Assembly (NCBI RefSeq): GCF_011045125.1
Contig: NZ_JAAKZF010000014.1
Span: 1-64,000, forward strand
DNA from: Allomesorhizobium camelthorni
GTDB lineage: Bacteria > Pseudomonadota > Alphaproteobacteria > Rhizobiales > Rhizobiaceae
Length of the DNA stretch: 64,000 bases
Direction: 5' to 3'
Shown: in pieces, positions 18,502 through 26,858 of the stretch
Numbering within the stretch: the first letter of the stretch is position 1
Layout of the letters: every line of letters begins with the position of its first letter
The notes under the pieces: generated by a model
What the model saw: only the letters and a program-made list of their open reading frames with translations
The model's database searches: none
What the model was told of the DNA's origin: nothing
Program-made: the position numbers and the translations under genes

Positions 18502-19533
18502 TTGGCCAAGCGACCGACAATCTCGGATGTGGCCCGCGCATCCGGGGTCAGCGTGGCGACTGTGGACAGGGTCTTGAACAGCCGCCTTCCGGTGCGCGAG
18601 GAGACCGCACAGCGGGTCTACGAGGCGGCCACCGTCATCGGCTATCACGCCGCGGGCTTGATCAAGCAGCGCATTCGCCAGGATCTCCCGGAATACCGGC
18701 TGGGTTTTCTTCTCCAGAAGCCCGAGCAGCATTTCTATCAGGAGTTCGAGCGCGAGTTGGAGACCGCGACGCTTCAGGCGCCTCGGTTTCGCGGCGTTCC
18801 GGTCGTCGACTTCTGGTCAAGCCAGGCTCCTGAGGACATCGTCGCCCATCTGGACAAACTCGCGGCGAAGACGAATGCAGTCGCGTTGGTCAGCCCCGAT
18901 CATCCGACGGTCACGGCCGCCGTGGAGAGACTGAAGGCGCGCGGTATTCCAGTTTTTTCGCTCCTGTCCGACTTCGCTCCCGGCGTTCGGGAGGGCTATG
19001 TGGGTCTCAATAACCGCAAAGTTGGACGCACCGCCGCGTGGATGATCGCCAAGTGCGCTAGGCGGCCCGGCAAGGTCGCGGTGTTCGTCGGCAGTCACCG
19101 CTTTCACGGCCACGAACTGCGCGAGATCGGCGTACGCGCCTATTTCCGGGAGCACGCGCCCGACTTCACGGTGCTGGAGACGCTGGTCAATCTCGAGACG
19201 GCCGACTTGACCCACCAGGCGATGCTCGACCTGCTCGAAAGGCATCCCGATCTCGTCGGATGCTACATAGCCGGCGGCGGCATGGAGGGAGCCATTTCGG
19301 CGATGAGAATAGCCATGCCTGCCCATCACCCGGTCATGATCTGCAACGAGATCACGCCGGAGTCGCGCGCCGCACTCGCCGACAACATCGTCACCATGGT
19401 GATCGGGACGCCGCTGGCGCGGCTGTGCCGCGAACTCGTTGATCTCATGGCACACGCCATCAAGGACGGAGCGGCTAACGCGCCGGGGCAGACTTTCCTG
19501 CCCTTCGACATCTACCTGCCGGAAAACATTTAG
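18502..19533 (+). CDS. LacI-family regulator of the moc genes
   Basis: 343 residues. The N-terminal helix-turn-helix reads PTISDVARASGVSVATVDRVL, followed by the hinge and a periplasmic-binding-type sensor domain (VFSLLSDFAPGVREGYVGLNN, KVAVFVGSHRFHGHE), the class that senses sugars or cyclitols. The start is TTG 18502 after GGAGAG. It lies between the mocD operon (divergent) and mocC-mocA (same direction), so it is the natural local repressor. The classical Sinorhizobium MocR is of another family (GntR/aminotransferase type), so this is a different regulatory solution. Confidence 0.87.
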   Translation: MAKRPTISDVARASGVSVATVDRVLNSRLPVREETAQRVYEAATVIGYHAAGLIKQRIRQDLPEYRLGFLLQKPEQHFYQEFERELETATLQAPRFRGVPVVDFWSSQAPEDIVAHLDKLAAKTNAVALVSPDHPTVTAAVERLKARGIPVFSLLSDFAPGVREGYVGLNNRKVGRTAAWMIAKCARRPGKVAVFVGSHRFHGHELREIGVRAYFREHAPDFTVLETLVNLETADLTHQAMLDLLERHPDLVGCYIAGGGMEGAISAMRIAMPAHHPVMICNEITPESRAALADNIVTMVIGTPLARLCRELVDLMAHAIKDGAANAPGQTFLPFDIYLPENI

Positions 19534-19560
19534 GTTATCTGCGAGAAAATCTATCAGAAA

Positions 19561-19576
19561 TGATGAAAAATCATCA
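19561..19576. promoter_or_regulatory. Palindrome upstream of mocC, candidate LacI operator
   Basis: Perfect inverted repeat TGATGA-AAAA-TCATCA, 27 bases after the regulator's stop and about 90 bases before mocC, in an AT-rich patch. Its position suggests an operator for the LacI protein. Confidence 0.5.
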
Positions 19577-19664
19577 CGATTTGTGTTGACTGTCTCCGGC
19601 CGCTGGACGATGGACCGGCAGCCGCGCCGGGGCAGCGACCGGCGTCAGAAAAAGGGAGGAAATC

Positions 19665-20486
19665 ATGCCGGCTGTTCGATCGCCGTCTTTCGCGTTGAAC
19701 CACATGGTGGCGCCCTCGCTGCGCCCCGACGCATTCTTCGCGCTCTGCCGCAAGGTGGGGGCGGCGCAGGCGGAAATCCGCAACGACCTTGCTGGCAACG
19801 CCATCATCGACGGAACGCCGGCCGCCGAAATCGGCAGCCAGGCCCGCGATGCGGAAGTGTCGCTGATCAGCATCAACGCGTTGCAGCGCTTCAACGATTG
19901 GACGCCGGCCCGCGAGGCCGAGGCGATCGAACTCGCCGATTACGCAAAGGCCGCCGGCGCGGCCGCGCTGGTCCTCGTTCCCGTCAATGACGGTTCGGGA
20001 CGCGCGGATGGCGAGCGCCAGCAGAACATTAGGACCGCGCTCCGCGCCCTGAAGTCGATCCTGCGCGACCGGGGGGTGCTCGGCCTGGTCGAGCCGCTGG
20101 GCTTCGCCGCCTGCTCCCTGCGCTCCAAGCACGAGGCGGCGGAAGCGATAACGGACATCGACGGCATCGGAGCCTTTAAGCTGGTGCATGACACGTTTCA
20201 TCATCATCTCGCCGGCGAGCCCGCCCTGTTCGCGGACATGACTGGTCTCGTCCATATTTCGGGCGTCACCGACAAGGACGTGCAGGTCGACGACATGCGC
20301 GACCCGCATCGCGTGCTCGTGGACGAGAACGACCGCCTCGACAATGTCGGCCAGATCCGCACCTTGCTGAGCGCGGGTTATGCCGGCCCGCTCTCCTTCG
20401 AGCCGTTCTCGCCCGCCGTCCATACGCTCGAAGATCCCACACGAGCGCTCGCCGACAGCATCGCTTTCATTCGAGCTCGGCTGTAA
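19665..20486 (+). CDS. mocC: MocC, rhizopine catabolism TIM-barrel protein
   Basis: 273 residues of the IolE/IolI-like TIM-barrel family; MocC is required for rhizopine use in Sinorhizobium meliloti. Visible conserved strands: EIRNDLAGNAIIDG, LISINALQRFNDWTP, LVLVPVNDGSG, GLVEPLGF, LVHDTFHHHL, TGLVHISGV. The ATG at 19665 follows GGGAGGAAATC. It is followed 57 bases later by the dehydrogenase gene, so a two-gene operon is likely. The nod-box copy at 9264 is a clear paralogue. Which ring step it performs (isomerase or dehydratase) is not settled. Confidence 0.85.
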   Translation: MPAVRSPSFALNHMVAPSLRPDAFFALCRKVGAAQAEIRNDLAGNAIIDGTPAAEIGSQARDAEVSLISINALQRFNDWTPAREAEAIELADYAKAAGAAALVLVPVNDGSGRADGERQQNIRTALRALKSILRDRGVLGLVEPLGFAACSLRSKHEAAEAITDIDGIGAFKLVHDTFHHHLAGEPALFADMTGLVHISGVTDKDVQVDDMRDPHRVLVDENDRLDNVGQIRTLLSAGYAGPLSFEPFSPAVHTLEDPTRALADSIAFIRARL

Positions 20487-20543
20487 AAAGTCGCGAAGCG
20501 ATGCAGCTGAGTAGGGCACAACACTGCTTCACGAGGTGAGGGA

Positions 20544-21545
20544 ATGACGATCGGTTTTGCACTGCTTGGAGCCGGGCGCATCGGCAAGGTTCACGCGAAG
20601 GCGGTGGGATTGAACCCGCAGGCGCGGCTGGTGGCGGTGGCGGATGCCTTCGAGAAGACGGCCAGCGACCTCGCGGCGGCCTATGGCGCAGAAGTGCGCT
20701 CCATCGACGAGATCGAGGAATCGCCAGACATCGATGCCGTCGTCATCTGTACGCCGACCGACACTCATGCCGACCTGATCGAGCGCTTCGCCGCGGCAGG
20801 CAAGGCTGTGTTCTGCGAAAAGCCGATCGACCTTGACGTGAAGCGGGTCAAGGAATGCCTCACCGTGGTCGAAAAGACCGGCGCTACGCTGATGGTTGGC
20901 TTCAACCGCCGCTTCGACCCGCATTTCATGGCCGTCCGCAAGGCGATCGACGACGGCGCCATCGGCAAGGTCGAGATGGTGACCATCACCTCGCGTGACC
21001 CGGGCCCGCCGCCCTACGACTACATCACCCGTTCCGGCGGCATATTCCGCGACATGACGATCCACGATTTCGACATGGCGCGCTTCCTGCTCGGCGAGGA
21101 GCCGGCCTCGGTGTCGGCGCATGCCTCGGTGCTGGTCGACAAGAAGATCGGCGAGCTCGGCGATTTCGACAGCGCCAGCGTCATCCTGTCGACAGCTTCC
21201 GGCAAGCAGTGCCTCATCTCGAATTCGCGGCGCGCCACCTACGGCTACGACCAACGCATCGAGGTGCACGGCTCTAAAGGCATGATTGCCTCCGAGAACC
21301 AGCGCCCCGTGTCGATCGAGATCGCCAACGGACAGGGCTACACCCGCCCGCCCCTGCACGACTTCTTCATGACCCGCTACCTCGATGCCTACGCCAACGA
21401 GATCGCTAGCTTCATCTCAGCCGTGAAATCCCGCGCGAAGGCGTCGCCCAGCGGCCATGACGGGCTGGTGGCGCTGACGCTGGCGGAGGCCGCGTTGAGG
21501 TCGGCGAAGGAGGGCAAGACGGTGCGAGTCGAGCCGTTTGGATGA
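20544..21545 (+). CDS. MocA/IdhA-type inositol dehydrogenase
   Basis: 333 residues of the Gfo/Idh/MocA oxidoreductase family. The NAD(P) site GAGRIGKVHAKA is at the start, then VVICTPTDTHADLIE and the catalytic-lysine motif CEKPIDLD. The substrate domain has GGIFRDMTIHDFDMARFLLG, with the His/Asp pair typical of inositol 2-dehydrogenases. It would oxidise scyllo- or myo-inositol-type rings. The length fits inositol dehydrogenase (IdhA, about 330) slightly better than MocA (about 317), so I give no symbol. GAGGTGAGGG precedes the ATG. It is the last gene of the rightward moc block. Confidence 0.88.
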   Translation: MTIGFALLGAGRIGKVHAKAVGLNPQARLVAVADAFEKTASDLAAAYGAEVRSIDEIEESPDIDAVVICTPTDTHADLIERFAAAGKAVFCEKPIDLDVKRVKECLTVVEKTGATLMVGFNRRFDPHFMAVRKAIDDGAIGKVEMVTITSRDPGPPPYDYITRSGGIFRDMTIHDFDMARFLLGEEPASVSAHASVLVDKKIGELGDFDSASVILSTASGKQCLISNSRRATYGYDQRIEVHGSKGMIASENQRPVSIEIANGQGYTRPPLHDFFMTRYLDAYANEIASFISAVKSRAKASPSGHDGLVALTLAEAALRSAKEGKTVRVEPFG

Positions 21546-21882
21546 GGCGCCCATTGCCGTTCAGTTCGGAATTCTGAAAAGCTCTTTCTCCATGCTCCGG
21601 ATGATCGCTGGCGGCCTTCATCCGGTCGATGGAAAGCGCCAATTCCTCAATGCGGGTAACAATCCGCTGCATTGCGGCCGGATCTCCGGAACGGATCGGC
21701 TCATCGTCCGCGCCGTGCGGGAACGCGTTCCGCTTGGCACCCTTGCGGGCCGTCGCCTCGTGCGCTTTCAGGTCGGCGCGGCGGGCGTCCGAAATCCTCA
21801 TGCGCTTTTCATTGCGGGCCACGCGAAAGTGCTCGCGGTTCACTCCGCCTAAAAAAGTTCGTCTTGAAACAGTATCCATGCT
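21546..21882 (-). other. Gap with a doubtful small frame
   Basis: A minus-strand frame from 21879 (MDTVSRRTFLGGVNREHF..., RIEELALSIDRMKAASDHPE) runs to 21412 and overlaps the dehydrogenase gene. The part outside that gene has plausible composition, but I recognise no family. It may be a remnant. Confidence 0.25.
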
Positions 21883-23793
21883 CTAACGAGCAGCCCTGAT
21901 CAGCCTCTCAGCAAGTCTTGTCTTTCGAGCGATGATCTCTGATCCTTCATAGGAAAGGTGGCCGCTGTCCCGGTAGAGGAATTTGCCATCGATCTCAGTT
22001 CTGCATTTTGTGTCGTCGCAGAGAAAGTCGTGGTAAGAGACAACCTCTACGTCAGCTTTCACGGCCACCTGGTTCAAGAGCTCGAGAGTGCGGGATCGCA
22101 TCCGGCGGTAATCGATGACATCGATTTTGCAATCACTGTACCGCCCGAGCATAAGACTTCCCCTCACCTTTCGCTCAAGGCAATCGCCGATATCGAAGCC
22201 TGCAACTGGCGGGGGAGCAACTACGACCACTCGCCTGCCCAAAGCGCGAACGGCCTCGACGAGAGACTTGATACCCTCAACGGCTCCATCTACCGAAGTT
22301 TCAACTTCCGTGAACGTCCCGTCACGCCTCTTAAGCAGCATGAAGTCTTTGGAGTCAGGGGCGTCAAATGGGCTCGAAATGACAACGGTCCTTATCTCCG
22401 GCCGATTTTTCAGGATATCCAAAACGCCGTCATTGAAGCGAATACAGTCCTCGCCGAAGGAGGGAGACACTGCGCGCTTGGAGAAGGCAGCAACGCCGAT
22501 GGCGGGGAAGCACGCGCTCATTGTGAGCTGAGCCAGGCCGGCCTCTCCGACCGTTTTGGCCAAGCCGGGAACCAGTGCCATGGCAAATGAATCGCCCCAG
22601 ACCAGCAATTCGGGCCTGTCCGTCGTCTGGCAGGCCTCCGGAATGCCCTGAGGAGCAGATGTGAGATCACATGCCCTTCCCAGGCCGTAATTGATCCGTC
22701 GGCTCTCGGAAAAGCCAACCCTACTTTCGGCTGCGCCAATGTCGACTGACGGTGCGAAGCCGAGAAGAACCGTTGCGGCAACGAGTCCTGAGGCCATTCG
22801 TCCACGAGATGCGACGAATCCCTGCCGGAATGGCTTCTCCACGAAACGGTGAAGAACTAGGCTCGCTACAACTGAGAAGGCAACTGCCGCATAGATCGCA
22901 AGCGCAGGAGGCTCTGCCAGCCAAGCAGCTCGCACATATACAAGCACCGGCCAATGGACCAGATAGAGCGAGTACGAGATATCCCCGATCCTTGCCATGC
23001 TTCGAACCGCCACATTGTCCCTGCTGGGCGACAGCAGGAGGATCAGGGTTGCCAAGCAGACCAAAGCGGCATCCACGATCGGGTTCTGCGAACCAGAAGG
23101 TCCAATGGGAATAAGGATAAGCACGAGCGCCGGGAGGCGCAGCGCCGCAGACTTGGCAGCCACGCGAGCGCTGGCGGGAAGCAATGCCCCGAGCGAACCA
23201 ATCGCTATTTCCCAAAAGCGGGTCGGCACAAGATAAAATGCAGCGGATGGGTGACGAAAGGCGACGTAGAGACACAGTGCCAGACTGGCAACCAGGAGCG
23301 AACTAACCGCTGACAGCCACCATCTCTTGGGAACCAAGGCCAAGAAAGCAGGAAGCAGCAGATAACACTGTTCTTCGACAGCTAGCGACCAGAAATGCAG
23401 GAGAGGCTTCGTTTCGGCGGATCCGCCGAAATAGTCCGCCTGATTCCAGAGAACGATGTTGCCGGTGAATGTGAGCGCCCCGAGAACCTGAGTTCGGAAT
23501 TCCCGCAGGCCCACATCTGACAGGAAGAAGGGTGCAGCGATCGTCGTGAGCGCAATGACCACATAGGCCGCGGGCAACAGACGCTTCGCACGACGATAAT
23601 AGAATTCCCAAAAGCTGAACCGTGACTGCTCAAGCTGGGTCGCGATGAGGCCGGTGATCAGAAAGCCCGAAATTACGAAGAAAATATCAACGCCGAGATA
23701 ACCAAACGGCGCGATTTGGGTATGATAAAGGACAACCAGCAGGACAGCTAGACCCCGCAAGGCCTGGACATCGGCTCGAAAGTCTCGCGGCAT
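21883..23793 (-). CDS. Membrane acyltransferase with SGNH domain (OafA/YrhL type) behind a nod box
   Basis: 636 residues. The N-terminal half is an acyltransferase-3 domain with about ten membrane segments and the motifs DVQALRGLAVLLVVLYH and GVDIFFVISGFLITGLI, then FYYRRAKRLLPA. The C-terminal half is a periplasmic SGNH-like domain (LLVWGDSFAMALVPGLA with the GDS serine; YRDSGHLSYEGSEIIARK with the Asp-x-x-His pair, here DSGH). Such proteins move acyl groups across the membrane onto glycans. ATG 23793 is preferred; the frame to 23904 has no ribosome site. nod box 4 lies 230 bases upstream in the right orientation. It is not the smaller NolL type known to acetylate Nod-factor fucose; substrate could be Nod factor or a surface polysaccharide. 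Confidence 0.82.
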   Translation of the reverse strand: MPRDFRADVQALRGLAVLLVVLYHTQIAPFGYLGVDIFFVISGFLITGLIATQLEQSRFSFWEFYYRRAKRLLPAAYVVIALTTIAAPFFLSDVGLREFRTQVLGALTFTGNIVLWNQADYFGGSAETKPLLHFWSLAVEEQCYLLLPAFLALVPKRWWLSAVSSLLVASLALCLYVAFRHPSAAFYLVPTRFWEIAIGSLGALLPASARVAAKSAALRLPALVLILIPIGPSGSQNPIVDAALVCLATLILLLSPSRDNVAVRSMARIGDISYSLYLVHWPVLVYVRAAWLAEPPALAIYAAVAFSVVASLVLHRFVEKPFRQGFVASRGRMASGLVAATVLLGFAPSVDIGAAESRVGFSESRRINYGLGRACDLTSAPQGIPEACQTTDRPELLVWGDSFAMALVPGLAKTVGEAGLAQLTMSACFPAIGVAAFSKRAVSPSFGEDCIRFNDGVLDILKNRPEIRTVVISSPFDAPDSKDFMLLKRRDGTFTEVETSVDGAVEGIKSLVEAVRALGRRVVVVAPPPVAGFDIGDCLERKVRGSLMLGRYSDCKIDVIDYRRMRSRTLELLNQVAVKADVEVVSYHDFLCDDTKCRTEIDGKFLYRDSGHLSYEGSEIIARKTRLAERLIRAAR

Positions 23794-24023
23794 AGAAGAC
23801 CTAATGAAGTTCCGGCTTAATTGGATGAACTGAGGCCTTAGGCACGTTGGCCAGCCGTAGGTATCCGCAGCCACGATGTGAAAATGGTGCCCTTCTAGAA
23901 TCATTCGCTGGATCGATTTCGGCCGATCTGCCGCACTCGCCCATAACTAAGAAAGTCGCCGGCAGCAGGTGTCGGCGTACTTGCTTTCGGTCAATTGTTG
24001 TTCTTCTAATGGAGCATGCCCGC

Positions 24024-24071
24024 TAATTCATAAAATCGATTATTTGAATGCCATACATCCACACTATGGAT
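24024..24071 (-). promoter_or_regulatory. nod box 4, upstream of the acyltransferase
   Basis: On the minus strand: ATCCATAGTGTGGATG, TATGGCATTCAAATAATCG, ATTTTATGAATT. The palindromic first half is perfect; the second half keeps AATCGATTTTA. It points left toward the acyltransferase gene. Confidence 0.85.
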
Positions 24072-24076
24072 CGCTT

Positions 24077-24307
24077 GCAGAGGCGGATATTCCAGCGTTC
24101 GTGCAAGCGGTCATCGGCACCGGCTGCGACATATGTGCGGTCGGCCACGTAGGGTACATACTTGGCGACGTCGATCTGACGCCGCGCGACCGGGAGGCGA
24201 CTGAGCCCAGGCTGCAGGAGATCGATGAGATGTTTGGCGAACGCGATCATCTCAAGCCGGAGATTATTGCCTATTTGCGCTCGATCTGCCGCTACATCGA
24301 GATTTGA
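24077..24307 (+). CDS. Small acidic protein of unknown function
   Basis: A 76-codon frame from TTG 24077 with natural composition: ADIPAFVQAVIGTGCDICAV, then DLTPRDREATEPRLQEIDEMFGERDHLKPEIIAYLRSI. I do not recognise the family, but the even spread of acidic and hydrophobic residues suggests real coding sequence. The frame stays open back to 23969 through nod box 4, so the true start may have been lost when the nod box segment arrived. Divergent from the acyltransferase. Confidence 0.4.
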   Translation, partial: AEADIPAFVQAVIGTGCDICAVGHVGYILGDVDLTPRDREATEPRLQEIDEMFGERDHLKPEIIAYLRSICRYIEI

Positions 24308-24952
24308 GCGGGCCTGTTCGCGTGCTTTCGCCAAACAAAGAACGTCGTTCGTTGTCACCTGTTCAGTCCGAGTAGAGTTCGCGTTTCCTGCGCAAGTTGT
24401 TGCACGTGCCCGTCACAGACTGGGCGCGACGTTGATGCACGATGATCTGCCATGGAACCCTGAAGACGGGCGCACCGCCCCCGAGCCATGCCTTGGACAG
24501 GCGCCGCTCGCGGTATGGTCGGGCGGACTCATTGGCGGTTCGCGGCCGGTGGTGCGGGCGTAGCGGTCGAGTGGTGCTAGCTGACACATTGCGGCATCTT
24601 GTCCGAGAACTCGATGGTTTCAGCATAGACCCCTTGGGGCCGCGGTGGACGACAACGAATTTGGACCCACAGTGGCTCGAAGTGTCGACACCACGATTGT
24701 GACGGGCTTTCCGGTTTCGGGGTGCTCGGGCTGTACGGCAACGCGATTATCCCATTTTCTTCATAAGCAAAGTCGCAAACCTCCCGGCCCTGCCTTAATA
24801 TGCTTGTTGCCGAGCTGTCGGCGGGATTTGCCCGAAGCGGCGCTCACACACGTTTTTCGCGAAAAGCTGCAGTGACAGGCCCGCCAAGCAGCCCCGATCA
24901 ATTCAAGCTGTTGTGGAGTTCGCAGGCGCTTCGATTGGTTTGCGCTCTTGCA
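24308..24952. other. Gap with decayed sequence
   Basis: Only short frames. The part 24820-24952 resembles 45295-45447 (RRDLPEAA...REK against RADLAEAA...SQK in translation, and shared GCTTC..TGGTTTGCGC), and the match continues into the tail of the PLP enzyme gene. Confidence 0.4.
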
Positions 24953-26086
24953 TCACTCGGCCACAGCCAAGGCCTGGCAAAGGTCGTCGATGATGTCCTG
25001 CGGATGCTCGAGCCCGACCGAGATCCGAAGCAGCCCCGCCGGAGCCATCGAATTTGGTCCTTCGACAGAAGCCCGATGTTCGATGAGCGAATGCGTGCCA
25101 CCAAGACTCGTGGCCCGCATCACGAGTTGGAGCCGTCCGGCAACCGCCATAGCTACCTCCGCGTCGCCTCGGACGATAAAGGAAAGCATGCCACCGTATC
25201 CGGACATTTGCCGTCCGGCCAACCCATGGCCCGGATCGTCGGGCAGACCGGGAAACAGAACCTTCTCGACTGCCGGGTGTTTGCTCAGAGCTTCCGCTAC
25301 TTTCAGCGCGCCGTCACAATGCGCACGCATGCGGACAGGTAGGGTCTGCAGCCCGCGAAGGGCTAGCCAGCAGTCGAAAGGAGCGGCGGCGCTGCCCTTG
25401 TGCCGCTGGATCATGCGCAAGGGGCGCTCGAGCGGAGAAGCATCCGGCAGGACGACAATGCCGGCCATCAGATCGGAATGGCCTCCGATATATTTGGTCG
25501 CCGAATGCATGACAGCATCCGCCCCCAGTTCGAACGGGCGCTGCAGGACCGGCGTCGCCCAGGTATTGTCCACCACCGCAAGGGCGCCGGCCTCGTGCGA
25601 AATCTCACATGCCGCCCGGATGTCCACGATGCGGATGAGCGGATTCGACGGGGTTTCGATCCAGACGAGGCCCGTAGGCGCGGCGCGGGCCGCGGCACGC
25701 AGGGCGTGGAGATCTCGCATATCGACTGCGACGAACTCGAAGCGGCGGCCGATATCGGTTTCGTCGATCAGTGAGCGAATGCCGAAGTACATGTCGTCCG
25801 GCACGATGATGCGCCCGCCCTTGCTGGGATGCGCGTCGAATACCGCCGTGATCGCCGCCATGCCGGACGAAAGGGCGACCGCGGCATGGCCACCCTCCAG
25901 CGCGGCCATCGCCGTCTCGAAGGCATTGCGCGTGGGGTTGGCATCCCGGATGTACTCATATCCCGACGGGTAGCTGCCGTCCGCGCTGCGCTCGAAGGTC
26001 GTACTTGGATGGAACGGGATCGTGACGGCTCTGGTGGAGGAATCGACACCCCTACCCGCGTGTATCGCCTTGGTTTCGAGTTGCAT
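24953..26086 (-). CDS. Cys/Met-metabolism PLP enzyme (cystathionine gamma-synthase/lyase family)
   Basis: 377 residues from the ATG at 26086 (MQLETKAIHAG, a typical start for the family). Motifs: YEYIRDANPTRNAFE, ALSSGMAAI, PSNPLIRIVDI, VVDNTWATPVLQRP and the PLP lysine in HSATKYIGGHSDL; the end has MRATSLGGTHSLIEHRAS. It makes or breaks a C-S bond in sulfur amino acid metabolism (cystathionine or O-acylhomoserine chemistry, or methionine gamma-lyase); the exact reaction cannot be told. It is divergent from an XRE-cupin regulator with a shared inverted repeat, so local control is likely. A relic of its 3' end recurs at 45448. Confidence 0.85.
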   Translation of the reverse strand: MQLETKAIHAGRGVDSSTRAVTIPFHPSTTFERSADGSYPSGYEYIRDANPTRNAFETAMAALEGGHAAVALSSGMAAITAVFDAHPSKGGRIIVPDDMYFGIRSLIDETDIGRRFEFVAVDMRDLHALRAAARAAPTGLVWIETPSNPLIRIVDIRAACEISHEAGALAVVDNTWATPVLQRPFELGADAVMHSATKYIGGHSDLMAGIVVLPDASPLERPLRMIQRHKGSAAAPFDCWLALRGLQTLPVRMRAHCDGALKVAEALSKHPAVEKVLFPGLPDDPGHGLAGRQMSGYGGMLSFIVRGDAEVAMAVAGRLQLVMRATSLGGTHSLIEHRASVEGPNSMAPAGLLRISVGLEHPQDIIDDLCQALAVAE

Positions 26087-26212
26087 GGAGCACCCCTGTT
26101 TAGCTGGAGTTGAGAAGGACGATCGCAGGGATCGCCAGGAGCAGTCCGATGATCTGTACGCATCCTCGTCAATCCCTGGGATTGGGGATTGCGTGGTTGC
26201 AGCGTCCGCGCC

Positions 26213-26264
26213 GGTCATTATAGTGACCGTACAAGATATGACTGGGGAAGTCAATATAATGACC
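26213..26264. promoter_or_regulatory. Inverted repeat between the PLP enzyme and its regulator
   Basis: GGTCATTATA (26213-26222) and its exact reverse complement TATAATGACC (26255-26264); the second arm covers the regulator's start codon. A likely operator for the XRE-cupin protein on itself and the divergent gene. Confidence 0.6.
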
Positions 26265-26858
26265 GATGAGGCAACGGCGTCGACAACGGAGCGACAGCTA
26301 GGAACCGCGCTCTCAGCCAAGGTTCAGCATCTGCGGCGGGTGCGGAACATGAGTCTTGACGCGCTCGCAAGGCGCGCAGGTCTGTCCAAGGGCACCGTCG
26401 TGGCCATCGAGCAGGGCAAGGCCAATCCGAGCATTGGCGTCTTGTGCCGGCTGGCCGTCGCCTTCTCGCTATCCGTTACCGACCTGCTGGGAGACACTTC
26501 GGAAGGGATCACGGACGATCCAATCGAACGGACCAGGCCTGCAACGCTCTGGAGAACCCCTCAGGGTAGCGCGGCCACACTGGAAGCATCAACCTCGGGA
26601 CGAACAATGTTCGAGATGTGGACCTGGACGATTGCGCCAGGCGACGTCCATCGATCGGAGGCCCACAGCCGCGGCACGCGCGAACTTGTTTCCATCCAAC
26701 GCGGAAGTCTCAAAGTCACTGTCGGCTCCGAGACCATGGTCCTGCATGCCGGCGAAGCCGCGCGACTGCTCACCGACCAGCCGCACGCCTATGCGGCTGC
26801 CGACGATCAGGCCGTTTCGTTTTCGATGGCCGTGCTGGAACGGATCGAGGAGCTATAA
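26259..26858 (+). CDS. XRE-cupin transcriptional regulator
   Basis: 199 residues. An XRE helix-turn-helix (LDALARRAGLSKGTVVAIEQ, about residues 31-50) is followed by a cupin domain (SEAHSRGTRELVSIQRGSLKV, then LHAGEAARLLTDQPHAYAA). This class often controls neighbouring amino-acid or amine genes. The ATG at 26259 is chosen because GGGGAAG lies upstream and the longer frame back to 26022 runs through the PLP gene's start region. It lies divergent to the PLP enzyme, with an inverted repeat that overlaps its start codon, which suggests autoregulation. Confidence 0.83.
   Translation: MTDEATASTTERQLGTALSAKVQHLRRVRNMSLDALARRAGLSKGTVVAIEQGKANPSIGVLCRLAVAFSLSVTDLLGDTSEGITDDPIERTRPATLWRTPQGSAATLEASTSGRTMFEMWTWTIAPGDVHRSEAHSRGTRELVSIQRGSLKVTVGSETMVLHAGEAARLLTDQPHAYAAADDQAVSFSMAVLERIEEL

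Noticed and set aside
21412-21879. 155-codon minus-strand gene
   Set aside because: Overlaps the dehydrogenase gene by 134 bases, has no recognised family and could be chance; kept only as a note on the gap.
24948-25973. 341-codon plus-strand frame
   Set aside because: Antisense to the PLP enzyme, which has all family motifs.
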